A stretch of 64,000 bases of DNA from Melitaea cinxia (GCF_905220565.1 NC_059423.1:6568001-6632000); one strand, 5' to 3'. Positions 32,655-44,769 are shown, counted from the stretch's first letter. Numbers and translations: made by a program. Notes: generated from the sequence alone by a model not told the origin.

Positions 32655-32972
32655 ATAAATGAAATTCTCGTGTCGCGGTGTTTGTTGTTAAACTCCTCCG
32701 AAACGGACTGGCCGATTCTCATGAAATTTTGTGTGCATATTGGGTAGGTCTGAGAATCGAATAACATCTATTTTTCGTCCCCCTAAATGTTAAAGGTAGT
32801 CTCACCCCTAAATTATTATTTTTTATTTTTAGATAAATTATTTATTTTTTATTTTATTATGATTTGGCGTTGAAAAATACATACAACCCTAAATTTTCAC
32901 CCTTCTACCACCAACCCCTATTTTTAAATAGCGTTTAAGGGCAAGACAACGTTTGCCCGAGTCAGCTAGTAA
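32655..32972 (+). mobile_element. Helitron-like copy, type H1 long form, tandem
   Basis: Starts TAATAAATGAAATTCTCGTG and ends CGTTTGCCCGAGTCAGCTAG; over 90 per cent identical by eye to the preceding copy, in the same direction. Confidence 0.65.
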
Positions 32973-33239
32973 TTTTATATTTCCTCAAATTGTTTTGTCG
33001 AAAGATAGATTAAGTATTTGTTTAATATTATGGTTTTTTAACATTCAACCAAATGTGATTGTAGTAGATTTGTTAACGGAGGGACTATGTAAGCGGCGGT
33101 TCCCTCATCAATTTGTAAAATGACAATTCGAAAGTGCTGTTGTAGGCTGTTTGAATATAGTTTTTGGTTTTGATGATTTCGATCGCGTTTCTATGTAAAT
33201 TAAGTCTAGTTATGTCTAATATTATAGTAGCTGTCTATT

Positions 33240-33600
33240 ATTGTTTTCTAATTGTTTACACAAATTTCACTCATTATAATTTTTTTATAACATACACACA
33301 CGGTCATCTGTTTCTAATGTAAGCAACTTAATGATTGTGCTATAGGTAACAGCCAACTGTTATAACTATTTTTTTTTTGATAAATATACAAAGAAATAAT
33401 ACATATATAAATATAAATACAAATATCACACCCAGACTCAGGCGAGAATCGAACCCGCAATCCGCGGAACAGAAAGCAGGGCCACTACAAACTGCGCCAA
33501 AAACTTTTCGGATTTTATCGCCGTTTATTGGGCTTCTAACGTGCCCGACGAAACGTCATCCCCTCACAATCCTCTCGTGACCATGGTTGCTGGTAAGTAT
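33240..33600. mobile_element. Fold-back element F1 split by SINE S4
   Basis: The left end (TTTACACAAATTTCACTCATT) and the core/right part (AACTTTTCGGATTTTATCGC, GACCATGGTTGCTGGTAAGT) belong to F1 but are separated by a SINE at 33285-33511. Confidence 0.7.
33285..33511 (-). mobile_element. SINE S4 (tRNA-derived)
   Basis: The minus strand has TTGGCGCAGTTTGTAGTGG and GCGGGTTCGATTCTCGCC (A- and B-box), then GAGTCTGGGTGTGATATTTG and the 3' part with AATCATTAAGTTGCTTACA. The second copy is at 46500-46800. Confidence 0.85.
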
Positions 33601-33695
33601 CCGAATGTATCCAATATTTTCTTGACAATACATATTTATTTATTAAATTGAGTACATGGAATTACTCGCGTCTTTCGTGTCATCATTGTTTATTA

Positions 33696-33790
33696 CTCTT
33701 TTTTTTACGTGGGGAAAATCCTTAATGGATACCCTCCAGCGCGAGGGCGCCAGAGGGTTATGTCAGACTGCTACTGACTAAAAAAACCAC
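33696..33790 (-). repeat. Copy of the satellite spacer, opposite orientation
   Basis: ACGTGGGGAAAATCC, GGATACCCTCCAGCGCGAGGG and GTTATGTCAGACTGCTACTG are the complement of the end of the satellite spacer, so the spacer is an interspersed element and not only part of the array. Confidence 0.75.
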
Positions 33791-33989
33791 CACGTGATTA
33801 ATCTCCGGCAGCCATTGGATGACTGAAAAGTAAAAGCCTGTTACATCTAATAATTTAATCTAATGCAATGCAATTCAAAATTATAAACGAATAAGCAGCT
33901 GCAGATTGCTGCTCAGCTCGCGCGCTGACCGCACTGCACTTTAATTTTTACTTTATATAAAATCATTGCACATTCGAATCGTAATTTTA

Positions 33990-34215
33990 CAAAATCTTCA
34001 AAAATGATGAATCAGTAAAACTACCAACGATTCGGAATGTAGATTCTGCAGAGAAGAATTGGCAAGAAACTCCGCAATTACTCTTTTGAAAATAATATAT
34101 AAACTGTGTTTTAGTACAAAATTAGTTATATCTTGCACGAAATACAGCGTCACTAAGTCCACACATCTTTATCGACTATGTAATCCTGCACCGAATAATA
34201 GGCTTTAATCTATAA
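33990..34215 (+). repeat. Repeat X copy
   Basis: GGAATGTAGATTCTGCAGAG, AGAATTGGCAAGAAACTCCG, ATACAGCGTCACTAAGTCCAC also occur at 41330-41520. Probably the 3' end of a LINE; class uncertain. Confidence 0.6.
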
Positions 34216-34227
34216 AAAAAATTTAAC

Positions 34228-34918
34228 CGACTTCAAAAAAGGAGGAGGTTACTCATATTATACATATATAAATAAAATTGTATTAGGGTCGAAGTATGTA
34301 CGTTGTGTTGAGTTGTAAATTTAATTGTTTCATGCAATGATCTTGTAATCCGGTCGATTTAATTACTAAAAATATTTATCAGATTGATTCGTTTTCAACA
34401 AGGAAACTGATAATAATAGTGATCATCATCATCAGATCACCACTCAGGATACCTCCAACACAAAAAAGAATTTTCAAAAGCGGTTCAGAAACGACGAAGT
34501 TATCCCCGAACATACATTAAAATATATATACAGTGGCGTAGCGTGGTTTTTAGGGCTGTATCTTATTTAGTTAGGGGGCCCAAAAGAAGGGTAAAGATTG
34601 CTCACAAAAGAAGCAAAAATGCTTGCATTGAATTAAAATAAATATTTATTGACTACAACTTATCACTTCCTATTAGAAATTGGGAATCCAATTAAAATAC
34701 AGTAAGTTTTGGAAATCCCGGCAAGCACGGAATTAAGTAACATCGTGGATAACAGTTTAAAATTTTTTTTGCTTAAACACGCCCTTGTAGCCTGGGGGCC
34801 CCGTATCATTGATACGGCTGATACGGCGGTAGCTACGCCCCTGTATATATACATATATATTTTTCAAATATATATACGGTCGAATTGAGTAACCTCCTCC
34901 TTTTTCGAAGTCGGTTAA
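34228..34918. repeat. ACCGACTTC-family element interrupted by a hAT-type MITE
   Basis: The left end TTAACCGACTTCAAAAAAGG and the right end CTTTTTCGAAGTCGGTTAA are inverted repeats about 690 bp apart. A 313-bp insertion occupies 34531-34843. Confidence 0.75.
34531..34843. mobile_element. hAT-type MITE with 8-bp target duplication
   Basis: The ends CAGTGGCGTAGC and GCTACGCCCCTG are 12-bp inverted repeats with one mismatch; TATATATA is present on both sides (34523-34530 and 34844-34851). The 8-bp duplication and CAG start fit the hAT superfamily, though the duplicated bases are low-complexity. It encodes nothing. Confidence 0.75.
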
Positions 34919-35036
34919 AAAATATATATAATAAAGTTTTCATCAAACAATTTTTCAATTGAAAAACAAGGCGATAAAGAGATATACGCATATAATACAA
35001 ATATTCTGAGACGATTATAGAGGACTTATAAATAAG

Positions 35037-35110
35037 TTGTCGCATCACGTCCCCGGGATTACGGGATTAGGGGAAATTCCGGGACAATCTTTGTCGGGAT
35101 TAGATACGAA
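35037..35110 (+). repeat. Repeat with CCGGGATTACGGGATT
   Basis: CACGTCCCCGGGATTACGGG here matches the complement of 52730-52810. The function and class are unknown. Confidence 0.5.
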
Positions 35111-35880
35111 ATAAATTAACGTATTAGAACCAACCCAATCGGAAAATAGATTGAATGATATTATGACATCTAAATTACTTAAGAAAGTAAAAGAGAAACT
35201 CTATGTATATATATGTATATATTATGTAGTACACATAGGAGTTCACATCAAAACAAGTCAAATCAAAATGAATTATTATGACTAATTAAAACAAAAAACG
35301 GCATTTGAGGTTTTATCCAAAAAAAAGTATCGATATTTAGTTTTTTTTTTATATATAATTACAGCCATAAAGTAACAAACACTGGGAATGCTGTTTCATT
35401 TTGCATGTATTCTTAAAAAAACGCTGTTCGGTTCAAGTTAAATTAACATCCTTCTCCTACATGGGGAAAGGGGTCTATGTCTGCCACTGGTATCCCACAT
35501 TATATTACAGGCTGAAGCGGTTATAACATAAATTTAATATTAGATTGATTATATTGTTTGCTTGAACGTGATATTAGTTTTGCAATTATTTTTAAAGAGT
35601 ACTTACAATGAGACTTACTATGACATAAAGGCGCTAATTTTTTATCTGTGTTCTTAACAGACATGTAATAACAATATACTGATGTAGCTTACTGACGCAT
35701 GTCACACCAGAAGCATCACAAGCGCGTTGCTGATCCCACCCCCGCCATTCCCAGGAGCTCTCTACCTTGCTTACATAGGAACACAAAACTAGGAGCTTTC
35801 CCAGTAGGGCTACTCCAGACTTAAAACTACATTTTATCTGTCCTGACTTACTTCATGAAAAAAAAACGTATAATAAGCTA
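35110..35880. other. Intron 1 stretch with an S1 tail and an S3 copy
   Basis: 35445-35520 is an S1 tail (CCTTCTCCTACATGGGG, ATTACAGGCTGAAGCGG). 35685-35880 is a reverse S3 copy (ACACCAGAAGCATCACAAGC, CCCAGGAGCTCTCTACC). The rest is AT-rich and unassigned. Confidence 0.6.
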
Positions 35881-35999
35881 GATTATCTTTGAGATTACTC
35901 CTTAGGACACGATATAAGTGGTATGAAAATAAAATGAGGAGTGAAATTGTGAAAAAAAAGTAACGAGACGTCACTTGTGAGAAAAAGATGAATATATTT

Positions 36000-36780
36000 A
36001 GTAAACTATCTGTGCGCTGCGATTCGCCCCGCGTTGATTTGAGACAAAAAAGGTACGAAAATTTTATATAGCCTAGAGCCTTCCTACTATCTAATACAGC
36101 ATCATTTGATATTATGATTGATATTGATGATTATCATTTTGAAGATTCAAGCGCTTCAGCATTATAAAAAGAGTATAGATTCATATATTCATATTGAATA
36201 ACCAAAATAAACTATATGTCAGTTCAGTTAGTCAGTCAGTTCAGCTTAGTACAGTCCACTGCTGGACTTAGGCCTCCCCAAGTTCGCGCCAGACATCCCG
36301 GTTTTCCGCAATCCTCATCCAGCCTACACTATATGATGATAATAAAATTAATATCATATCTTTATTTTATATCTTTTTCGCTGTTAAATATGCACAATTA
36401 GTGGATGAAGATAGCTGTTTGTTACACAAAATAAATTTCTGAACGCACGCATAAAAATATTGTACTACATTACATTCACTACATTTTTGCAATCCAAAAT
36501 ACGACATTTATCGAATATTGTGAACAGATCTTGTTCGACTAGAAACCTTTATTTAAATACGTTCTTTAATTTGAGGGGAGTTTACTGTATCGACGGGGTG
36601 TATATTAAATGTTTGACAGTTACGAAACCCATTAATATTTTACTAGCCGTATCCTAGGCGCGTTGCTTTGCTTTTTTATGGTCGTACCAACTCAGAAACA
36701 TTGGTGGTCTTATGCATAACACTTTGCTGAAGATCATATAGACAAAATTCATTTATATATATATAAATATAAGATTCGCC
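36000..36780 (-). mobile_element. Degraded Helitron-like and RTE-tail pieces
   Basis: 36000-36120 (ATCTGTGCGCTGCGATTCGCC) and 36643-36780 (ACTAGCCGTATCCTAGGCGC) are Helitron-type 3' ends in reverse orientation. 36238-36335 (CAGTCCACTGCTGGACTTAGG) is an RTE 3' end in reverse orientation. Confidence 0.5.
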
Positions 36781-37304
36781 AATTTCCCAATGTATTTAAT
36801 AGTTATTCTGCTATTCGGGACAAAGACAAATACAACAAATCAAAAACCACAAAAATCGGTCCTATAAGTGTTCGAACTAACCCGACTTTGTTTTATACAT
36901 ATATTGAGATATAATAGTAATCGTCTTACGAAGCCATTCGCATGTCGGAATACACACAACTGATTATTTTTATTTAATTTATACCAGCTTTACCCAACTT
37001 ACACACAGTCGGTTAAAAGTCACTCAGTCGAAATAGTAATATTATGTGACAGTTGCTACACATGAGCGTTTAAAGAACAATTAAGTTGACTGACACATGG
37101 GGACTGGCTTCGATAGAAAATAAATGTTGTTTTAAATGGATGGAGACAACATTTCAGATAACTAGAAATGATATTTTGAAGTATTTTGTTTGATTTTTTT
37201 TTAATGAAATATAAAAACTATTTACATAATGACTAGACTTTAAGCTTTTTAAATAAAAATATTTGTGACTGGATTATTAAAAAAAAAGAAATGATCGAAA
37301 TTTA

Positions 37305-37620
37305 TCTGAGGTAGGGCACAGCATTAATTTCCTGCTCAAAATATGGAGCAGATCGACTGGGGTAGTAAGTACCTCGACCTTACAGAATATCACAGCTAAA
37401 TACTACTTTTTTTTTTAAATACTACGTTTTCAAGCAATATTGTGTACCTGTTGGTGACGAAAATGACCAGAGCTCCTGGGGGGAATTGGGAATAGGGTTG
37501 GCAACGCGCCATACTTCTGGTGTTGCAGACCTCTATAAGCTACGGTAATCGCTAACCATCAGGTGAGTCGTGCGCTTGTTTGCCAACCTACTCTTAATTA
37601 TATATGTATATAAAAAAAAG
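37305..37620 (+). repeat. S3 short repeat copy, near full length
   Basis: TGAGGTAGGGCACAGCA, GTACCTCGACCTTACAG, CTACGGTAATCGCTAACCAT and CGCTTGTTTGCCAACCTA, with an A-rich end. A poly-T slip splits ACTAC and AAATACT in the middle. Confidence 0.8.
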
Positions 37621-37904
37621 TGCGTGCGTACAAAGTACACATGTCAGAAGTGAAACTTCTTTGGTAAACTAATTTTTAAGTCTCGTTTATATTTATACAA
37701 AATCTAAAGCTTTAGATTTCCGTTCCAGCGCCATCGACAAAAACTTTGTCAGAGCAGAAAAAATAATACAAATCTATGGTGTAATTTATTGAATCTGTAA
37801 AACTTTTGCGAAATAATTTTACAATTCACAGAAGAACAAAGGACGAGAGACAAATGAATTAAACCACTTACTTAATATATGACGGATAGGTCCTCAGCCT
37901 ACTA

Positions 37905-38085
37905 AATATACTAGCTTTTTCCCGCACATTCTCCCACGTTAATTTGAGAAAACAGCGTACTAATATTGTATATAGCCTTACTCGGCTAATAGACTATCCA
38001 AAACGAAAATAAGTTTTCAATTCGAATCAATAGTTCTTGAGGTTAGCGTGTTGAAACAAACAATCCTTCTGCTTTATAACATTAA
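37905..38085 (-). mobile_element. Helitron-like copy, type H5
   Basis: Starts at the CTAG end (ACTAGCTTTTTCCCGCACAT) and contains CAATAGTTCTTGAGGTTAGC and GTGTTGAAACAAACAATCC, the usual inner strings of butterfly nonautonomous Helitrons. Confidence 0.55.
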
Positions 38086-38394
38086 TAAAGATTACTAAAC
38101 CTACAAATCCCCTTTTCTCAAAGTCAAATTACAAACGTCAACGTCAATGTAATGGCGAAACCGCATTAGGATTTCAATTAAAGTATCTCTAAAACGTCCC
38201 TACACTCTGGGGAGTACGCCATCAAGAATAATTTAGTCTATTTATAGTTGACGTGTTTTCAAGTAATTTTACGGAAATAGACATGCTTATATTACATTCA
38301 TTTTATTGTTTATATATTGATTCCAAACATTATGATATTGTGTTAATTATATCATCGATAGTACGTCACTTTTTATTTTATATGTTTTTACTAA

Positions 38395-38630
38395 CGGTCT
38401 GGGTCTGCTCTTCGGTCTTTGGTCTAATGGTGGGTCTTCCCCCCAAGCCTCGGAGGGCATATTAAGCTGTTAATAACGGTTGTTATCATAGACACGTGAA
38501 AACGATCGTTATTCGTAGTAAGGAATATATCCGCATTGGAGCAGCGTGGTGGATTAAGCTCTGATCCTTCTCCTACATGGGGAAAAAGACCCCAGCAGTG
38601 GGATATTACAGGCTGAAGCTTAAACAGATG
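38395..38630 (+). mobile_element. SINE S1, 5'-truncated
   Basis: The copy reads GGTCTGGGTCTGCTC, CCAAGCCTCGGAGGGC, GCAGCGTGGTGGATTAAGC, CCTTCTCCTACATGGGG, GTGGGATATTACAGGCTGAA. Confidence 0.8.
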
Positions 38631-38653
38631 GGTGAAAATCGTCTCTAGTTCGG

Positions 38654-38654
<1 letters not shown>

Positions 38655-38715
<61 letters not shown>
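38655..38715. repeat. (TA)n microsatellite, about 30 units
   Basis: Uninterrupted TA dinucleotides just downstream of a SINE. Confidence 0.98.
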
Positions 38716-38718
<3 letters not shown>

Positions 38719-39968
38719 TACGCCACACATATATACTACAAAGTAAGAATTTTAATTATCGATAACTCCATACATCGTAATTATAGCTAAAATGATATAA
38801 ATCTAGTTATAGCACAAATACACACAAGGTAACTTAAAATATAATTCAACCGTGACCATGGCGTCTGCAACGTCATTGAAATATCGACAGTTTCAAAATG
38901 ACAGTCGCGCTCATGTCCCGTAGAATAAATAATTTGGAACAAAAAAAAAAAAACAAAAAAAATCGATTCCAATACATACGACGTAGTTATTTGGTTAAGC
39001 AGTCGATTAAATAAGCATTACTAGGTATAAAACCTCAGATATCGATCAAATTCAAATGAAACCAAACGACAAGCACCAGCTATCAATAAAAAAAAAAACA
39101 TTAAAATTGGTACATTATTAAAAAGTTATGAGATAACACATCTTTAAAACCATCCTACCAACCACTCCTCTTAATGGGTATACTCTCAATGTATGTATTT
39201 ATGTATGTATGTATGTATTTTATGTATGTATGTAGTATGTACATGTTCATGTAAATGTGTATGTAGTCAAGGATACTATATATATTAAGTAGTTTATAGA
39301 TTTATAATCATTATTATTAATCACTCTTGCATTTCTGTGCCCCGCGATAACAGCAATTCTCACCACCATGGGTAGACTAGTAGAGATCTCTTCTAGAGAT
39401 AAGTTCGCCCTTGCAACTTTTTTGTAAATATGATTTATACTTGTTTCTTTTTTTTTTAGGTGCAATATAGAATATAAATAAAAATATTCTGTCGAATTGA
39501 GGACCTCCTCCTTTTTATTAAACATATAATTCCTACGGCACTAAAGCGTCTAACGAACTACCAAGCTCTGTATCGAAGTATATTATAATAAATAAAACTA
39601 CGTGACATCGTCAAATCAAAAATAGATCGTGTAATAAAGTCGTGAATATACGGCGGACGTCTTAATATCACATAAAATCATGTTCGTACGTACCTACGGC
39701 GACATTTTATTTTTATATCGACTTAATATTTTCGTTAGATGTCGTTAAATATTATGATGGCCGCGCATAAATCTGTCCCTCGCTTAACGTTTACTAATTT
39801 ATTGAAAGGGGGGAAATTTATCGCTGAAATATATTTTACAGTTGTTAGTATTTATATATTGAGTAAGAAAGTTAAAATAGCTTTTTGATTATATTCCTAT
39901 AGAAACAAACGAGTTTGAATAAAAAAAAAACGAGTGTGATTCAGACCTCACGACTGAAGTAAAACTTT
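38716..39968. other. Intron 1 stretch
   Basis: Contains an (ATGT)n tract at 39187-39250 and a 40-bp reverse ACCGACTTC-family remnant at 39485-39520. 39650-39790 is less AT-rich (GGCGGACGTC, ATGGCCGCGC) without coding signs; nothing else recognised. Confidence 0.4.
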
Positions 39969-40412
39969 TTTAACCGACTTCAAAAAAAGGAGGAGGGTAC
40001 TCAATTCGACCGTATATAAATATATATACAATATATGTTCGGGGATAACTCCGTCGTTTATGAACCGATTTTGATAATTCTTTTTTTGTTGGAAAGGAGA
40101 TATTTCTAGTTTGGTGCCATGATAAGGAAACCAGGATCTGATGATGGAATTTCAGAGAAATCGAGGGAAACTCTCGAAAATCCGCATAGCTTTTTACTGG
40201 GTGTACCGATTTTGATGATTTTTAATTTAATCGAAAGCCGAAGTTTATCACACATTCACATGTAAATTTCATTGAGATCTGATTACAACTTTTGGACTAA
40301 TCTTTGATAATGCGTATTTACTTGACTATTTTTTCGTCTACCTACGTTGTATTACTTGTCGATATAATTGGAGTCGGTTTTTCTTCGTTTGCCTGCAAAC
40401 ACAATTATTAGC
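39969..40412 (+). repeat. ACCGACTTC family, complete copy
   Basis: Runs from TTTAACCGACTTCAAAAAAAGG to GAGTCGGTTTTTCTTCGTTT and GCAAACACAATTATT. It is inverted relative to the next copy at 40722-41322. Confidence 0.85.
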
Positions 40413-40721
40413 TCCCACAGTAATATACGAAACGTAACTCTCTGTCTTTCTATCTTCACTAACTTATATCTTGAAAAAAAAAAAACTATAGCTATTCTAA
40501 AGTCTTCTGTCCCACTGTTGGATTCTTTGAAAATACATCAATAAGATAAGCAGCAGGAAATTCTTTACCAAAATCTGGATTCAACTAGGGAAGTATCTCT
40601 CCACCTTACAGAAGACCGCAGCGAAATACTGGTCACATCGTTATTAACTATAGAATTCAAAAGTATTTTTGATTCGTCACTTTATACATTAAAATTTTAA
40701 AGTGATTATTATTTTTAATAA

Positions 40722-41322
40722 TTATGTTTGCCCGCAAACGAAAAAAAACCGACTTCAATTACATCGACGAGTAATACAACGTAGACCGACGGAAAAATAG
40801 TCAAGTAATTGCGCGTTATCAAAGATTACTCAAAAAGTGGTTATCAGATCTCAATAAAATATATATGTGACCACATGATAAACATCAGCTTTTGATTAAA
40901 TTAAAAATTATCAAAATCGGTATACCCAGTAAAAAGTTATTGCGGATTTTCGAGAGTTTCCCTCGATTTCTCTGGGATCCCATCATCAGATCCCAGTTTT
41001 TTTTATCATGGTACTAAACTAGAGATATCCCTTTCTAACAAAAAAAGAATTATCAAAATCGGTACATCGAGTAAAAAGTTATGCGGTATAATACAACGTA
41101 GATCGACGAAAAAAGCGTCAAGTAAAAACGCATTATTAGATATAACTCGAAAATTTATTGTTAGATCTCAAATAAATTTAAATGGGACCAAATGAAAAAC
41201 CACCTTTCGATTAAATTTTTTTTTGTCGAAATCGGTCCACCCAGTCAAAAGTTCTGAAGTAACATACATAAAAAAAATACAGTCGAATTGAGAACCTCCC
41301 CCTTTTTTGGAAGTCGGTTAAA
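40722..41322 (-). repeat. ACCGACTTC family, complete copy with internal duplication
   Basis: Begins TTTGCCCGCAAACG, AAACCGACTTCAATTACATC and ends TTTTTTGGAAGTCGGTTAAA. The segment with AATCGGTACATCGAGTAAAAAG repeats internally. 41325-41520 directly after it is Repeat X. Confidence 0.85.
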
Positions 41323-41939
41323 AATGAAAGCTACCACTGAACCGGAATGTAGATTCTGTAGAGAAGAATCGAGAAGAAACTCCGTTGTAATAGTTATATA
41401 AACTGTGTATTAGTACAAAATTAGTAATATTTTGCATGAAATACAGCGTCACTAAGTTCACACATCCTTAGAAACTATCTATCAATTTCTTTTTAATAAG
41501 CGCTTTAAATTTGTTTTGTAACAATTGCAAAATTGTCCTGGGATTTTATTATACATGCGAATACCATAACCCAGAAGTAATATATAATAGTAATACTACA
41601 GAAGTTAAATAACGTAACAAGTTATGTTAGCACCTGAAATATGGAAACCAACATTATAAACATAGGGCCAAAACATTGTGATACAGAAACAATTGGAAGT
41701 TGGCTATTTTGACAGACGACTTGTTGATTAAAACCGAAAATCTCTTTATTTAAGAAGGGTTCAACTTTTGAAACGTCATGGCTTCAAAAGCAGTTTTGAA
41801 TCGTAATTTTACTACTCTGGTTACCTTACAACAGGCACTCAACATTACTTGAGAGTACGTAGGAGAGTGATAGTGGTAATTTGGTAGGTTGAGTTGTGTC
41901 GTGCTGGTTCCAATTTTGAGCAAGCTATGCTGCGGCCTC

Positions 41940-42265
41940 ATTACAGCCTATACAGTCCACTGCTGGACATAGGCCTCCACAAGTTTACGCCAAAAATAAC
42001 GTGAACTCATGTGTTTTGCCCATAGTCACCACGCTGGGCAGGCGGGTTGGTGACCGCAGTACTGGCTTTGTCGCACCGAAGACGCTGCTGCCCGTCTTCG
42101 GCCTGTGTATTTCAAAGCCAGCAGTTGGATGGTTATCCCGCCATCAGTCGGCTTCTTAAGTTCCAAGGTGGTTGTGGAACCTTGTTATCCCTTAGTCGCC
42201 TCTTACAACACCCACGGGAAGAGAGGGGGTGGCTAAATTCTTTAGTGCCGTAGCCACACAGCATG
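41940..42265 (-). repeat. S2 short repeat copy, near full length
   Basis: Tail CAGTCCACTGCTGGACATAG at the left, body to GCCGTAGCCACACAGCAT. Confidence 0.85.
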
Positions 42266-42351
42266 CTGCGGCCTGCGGCCCATTATTAAACATCTATAAA
42301 AATCTTTCTGTACCAATATTTTTAATTGCAATAAATGTTTGCTCGTAATCT

Positions 42352-42562
42352 GGAGCAGCCCGACTGGGGTAGTACCTCGACCTTACAGAAGATCACAGCT
42401 AAATAATACTGTTTTCAAGCAGTGTAGGGTTCCTGTTGATGAGTAAGGTGACCAAAGCTCCTAGTGGGACTTAGGGATGAGGTCGAGAACGCACTTGCGA
42501 TCGAGGTAATCGCTTACCATCAGGTGAACCGTTCGCTTGTTTGCCGACCTATATATATAAAG
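42352..42562 (+). repeat. S3 short repeat copy
   Basis: The copy reads GTACCTCGACCTTACAGAAG, CAGCTAAATAATACTG, then CGCTTACCATCAGGTGAACC and GCTTGTTTGCCGACCTA. Confidence 0.85.
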
Positions 42563-42784
42563 AAAAAATTATACGATTGATACAATTGGTACTATGACAT
42601 GCTAGGAGAACAAATAATTAAAACAAAAATTAAAATAAATTCTTGCTTTGGTCAGTTGTTATTAAATTTAATTACTTAATATTTGAAGAAAGCTGTAGTA
42701 ACATCAAGTGTTATCCAGTACAAACTTTAACTAATGCATCTGAACTTGAGACGATGAAGTATTTTATCCATCAGTCATCAGATC

Positions 42785-42930
42785 AGCCTATTCAGTCCAC
42801 TGCTTGGCATAGGCATCCCCAAGTTCGCGCTAGACACACCGGTTTTCCGCAATCCTCATCCAGCCTACACCGGCAATCGTACGTAGATCGTCGGTCCAAA
42901 GGGCCGGAGGACGTCCCACACTGTTTTTTA
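42785..42930 (-). mobile_element. RTE LINE 3' fragment
   Basis: TCAGTCCACTGCTTGGCATAG, TTTTCCGCAATCCTCATCC, CGTAGATCGTCGGTCC, GGGCCGGAGGACGTCCC: the complement of an RTE C-terminus (GRP...WTDDLR...GWMRIAEN). The fuller version is at 53030-53460. Confidence 0.7.
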
Positions 42931-43109
42931 TAGTACCTATAGTATTAATGATTAAAAATTTCGATACACCTACCTATAGAGTGAGGGGGAGTGTGAACTA
43001 GGTTACTGGGAATTGTGAGTAGAACTATAAAACTTACTATTATTTTATGTTTCTATATGTATTTTTTGAGTACAATAAAGTATATAATAATGACTAAGCA
43101 AAACGCTAA

Positions 43110-43335
43110 GATGGCGGGATAAACATCTAACCGCTGGCTTTGAAACACATAGGCCGAAGACGGGCAGCAGCGTCTTCGGTGCGACAAAGCCAGCCCTGCG
43201 GTCACCAACCCGCCTGCCCAGCGTGGTGACTATGGGCAACACACATGAGTTCACGCATTTTTGGCGCGAACTTTTGGAGGCTTATGTCTAGCAGTGGAGT
43301 GCAATAGGCTGGAATGATGATGATGATGATGAAAA
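43110..43335 (+). repeat. S2 short repeat with (ATG)n tail
   Basis: S2 body in reverse to the previous copies, ending CTAGCAGTGGAGTGCAATAG, GCTGGA and (ATG)6, showing the microsatellite tail typical of RTE-mobilised elements. Confidence 0.85.
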
Positions 43336-43814
43336 CGCTAAGATAGTAGGCTAAAAAGGTACAATGTTATCTTTATCATTACGTTATGATAAACATACCA
43401 AAAATATACTATGTAACGTATGATATCATCGATACAAAAGGATTTGATAATATTATATACAAACGTATGCAATACATTACGATACGATATATCGATACAA
43501 ATTCCTTTTTTTGGCATCCCTATTGTGAACTCAGGGTGGGAACTGAAAAATAGTTTTGGAATCCTACAGATACACGCATTAAATCTTAAAGACGAACGTG
43601 TATTCTGTTTTATGGCTGTCAAAACAGTTTTTATTTGATCTCGGAATTGTGTCGCTTGTTTCAAACGAGACGGAACTAATAAGTCTGAACTAATTTTAAT
43701 ATTTTACACAAGTTTTATTCTGTAATTGTGTACCTGAATGCTCTGTATCTAAATTTTTTGATGTTTTTATATTTTTGTAGTATTTTTATTAATTCAAATC
43801 AATACACATTTCCC

Positions 43815-44245
43815 CGAACATGGCATGCATTTGTATTGGCCATACAGACATTTGCCGTGGTCTGGGTGTTTGTGCTTGTGTATTGTGCTTCTGGACCCCC
43901 GACACAGGAGAATATTTTAGTGGGGGCTGATGTTTTGTTGGAAAGTAGATATCCTAAGTGTTGTACCATGATAAGTAAATCAGGATCTGATGATGGGATC
44001 CCAGAGAAATCGAGGGAATCCCTTAAAAACCCGCATAACTTTTTACTGAGTGTACCGATTTTGATGATTTTTAATTTAATCAAAATCCAATGTTTATTAG
44101 GTCACATTTAAATTTCATCGAGATCTGATTACAACTTTTGGAGTAATCTTTGATAATGCGTATTTACTTGACTATTTTTTCGTCTTCCTACGTTGTGTTA
44201 CTTGTCGATGTAATTGAAGTCGGTTTTTTTTCGTTTGTCAGCAAA
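43815..44245 (+). repeat. SINE S1 remnant fused to an ACCGACTTC-family copy
   Basis: 43815-43885 is S1 (CATTTGTATTGGCCATACAG, TTGCCGTGGTCTGGGTG). 43935-44245 is the right three quarters of the other family, ending GAAGTCGGTTTTTTTTCG. Confidence 0.75.
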
Positions 44246-44574
44246 ATTAATTATTATGGAATGTAACTGACAGAATACGCATGAATAAGCAACAATGTAG
44301 AGGAATCATTTCCAAAGAAAAATCTTTATTGTTTTCCTTTGAACTGAAAAACATAAACGTATTCATTTCGAAATACAGCAATAAATTGTTAATAATATAA
44401 CAATTGATAACACATGAGTTCCCGCCATTATGTCGGGCGCGATAGGCTGAAGTGGTGATAACACTTTTGATTCTAAAGGATTTATCATGTAATTTTGTAA
44501 CATCCGATATTTTGGCGATCTTGAAAGCGCCTTTGTCGTGGGTGAATAGTTATAACAAAATGACAATCGTGTTA

Positions 44575-44700
44575 AGTCCGTAGAACAATTTTTATTGTAC
44601 ACTATTAGAAGAAACAACAAAATAATAACATAAAGATGTACAAAGGCGGTCTTATCGCTGAAAGAGCAATCTCTTCCAGACAACCTTTGGGTAAAGGACA
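44575..44700 (-). mobile_element. LINE C family 3' end
   Basis: The minus strand reads GTCTGGAAGAG-ATTGCT-CTTTC-AGCGAT-AAGACCGCC, then TGTACAATAAAAATTG. The stem keeps a G-U pair. Confidence 0.75.
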
Positions 44701-44769
44701 CAATATAGAAACTGCAGTTAAAAAGTGAAAAATAATTGGTGCGCGAATTGGAATATTTTACAACTTAAC

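Noticed and set aside
43338..43664. 108-codon minus-strand frame
   Set aside because: No recognisable domain, AT-rich composition, no splice pattern; not supported.
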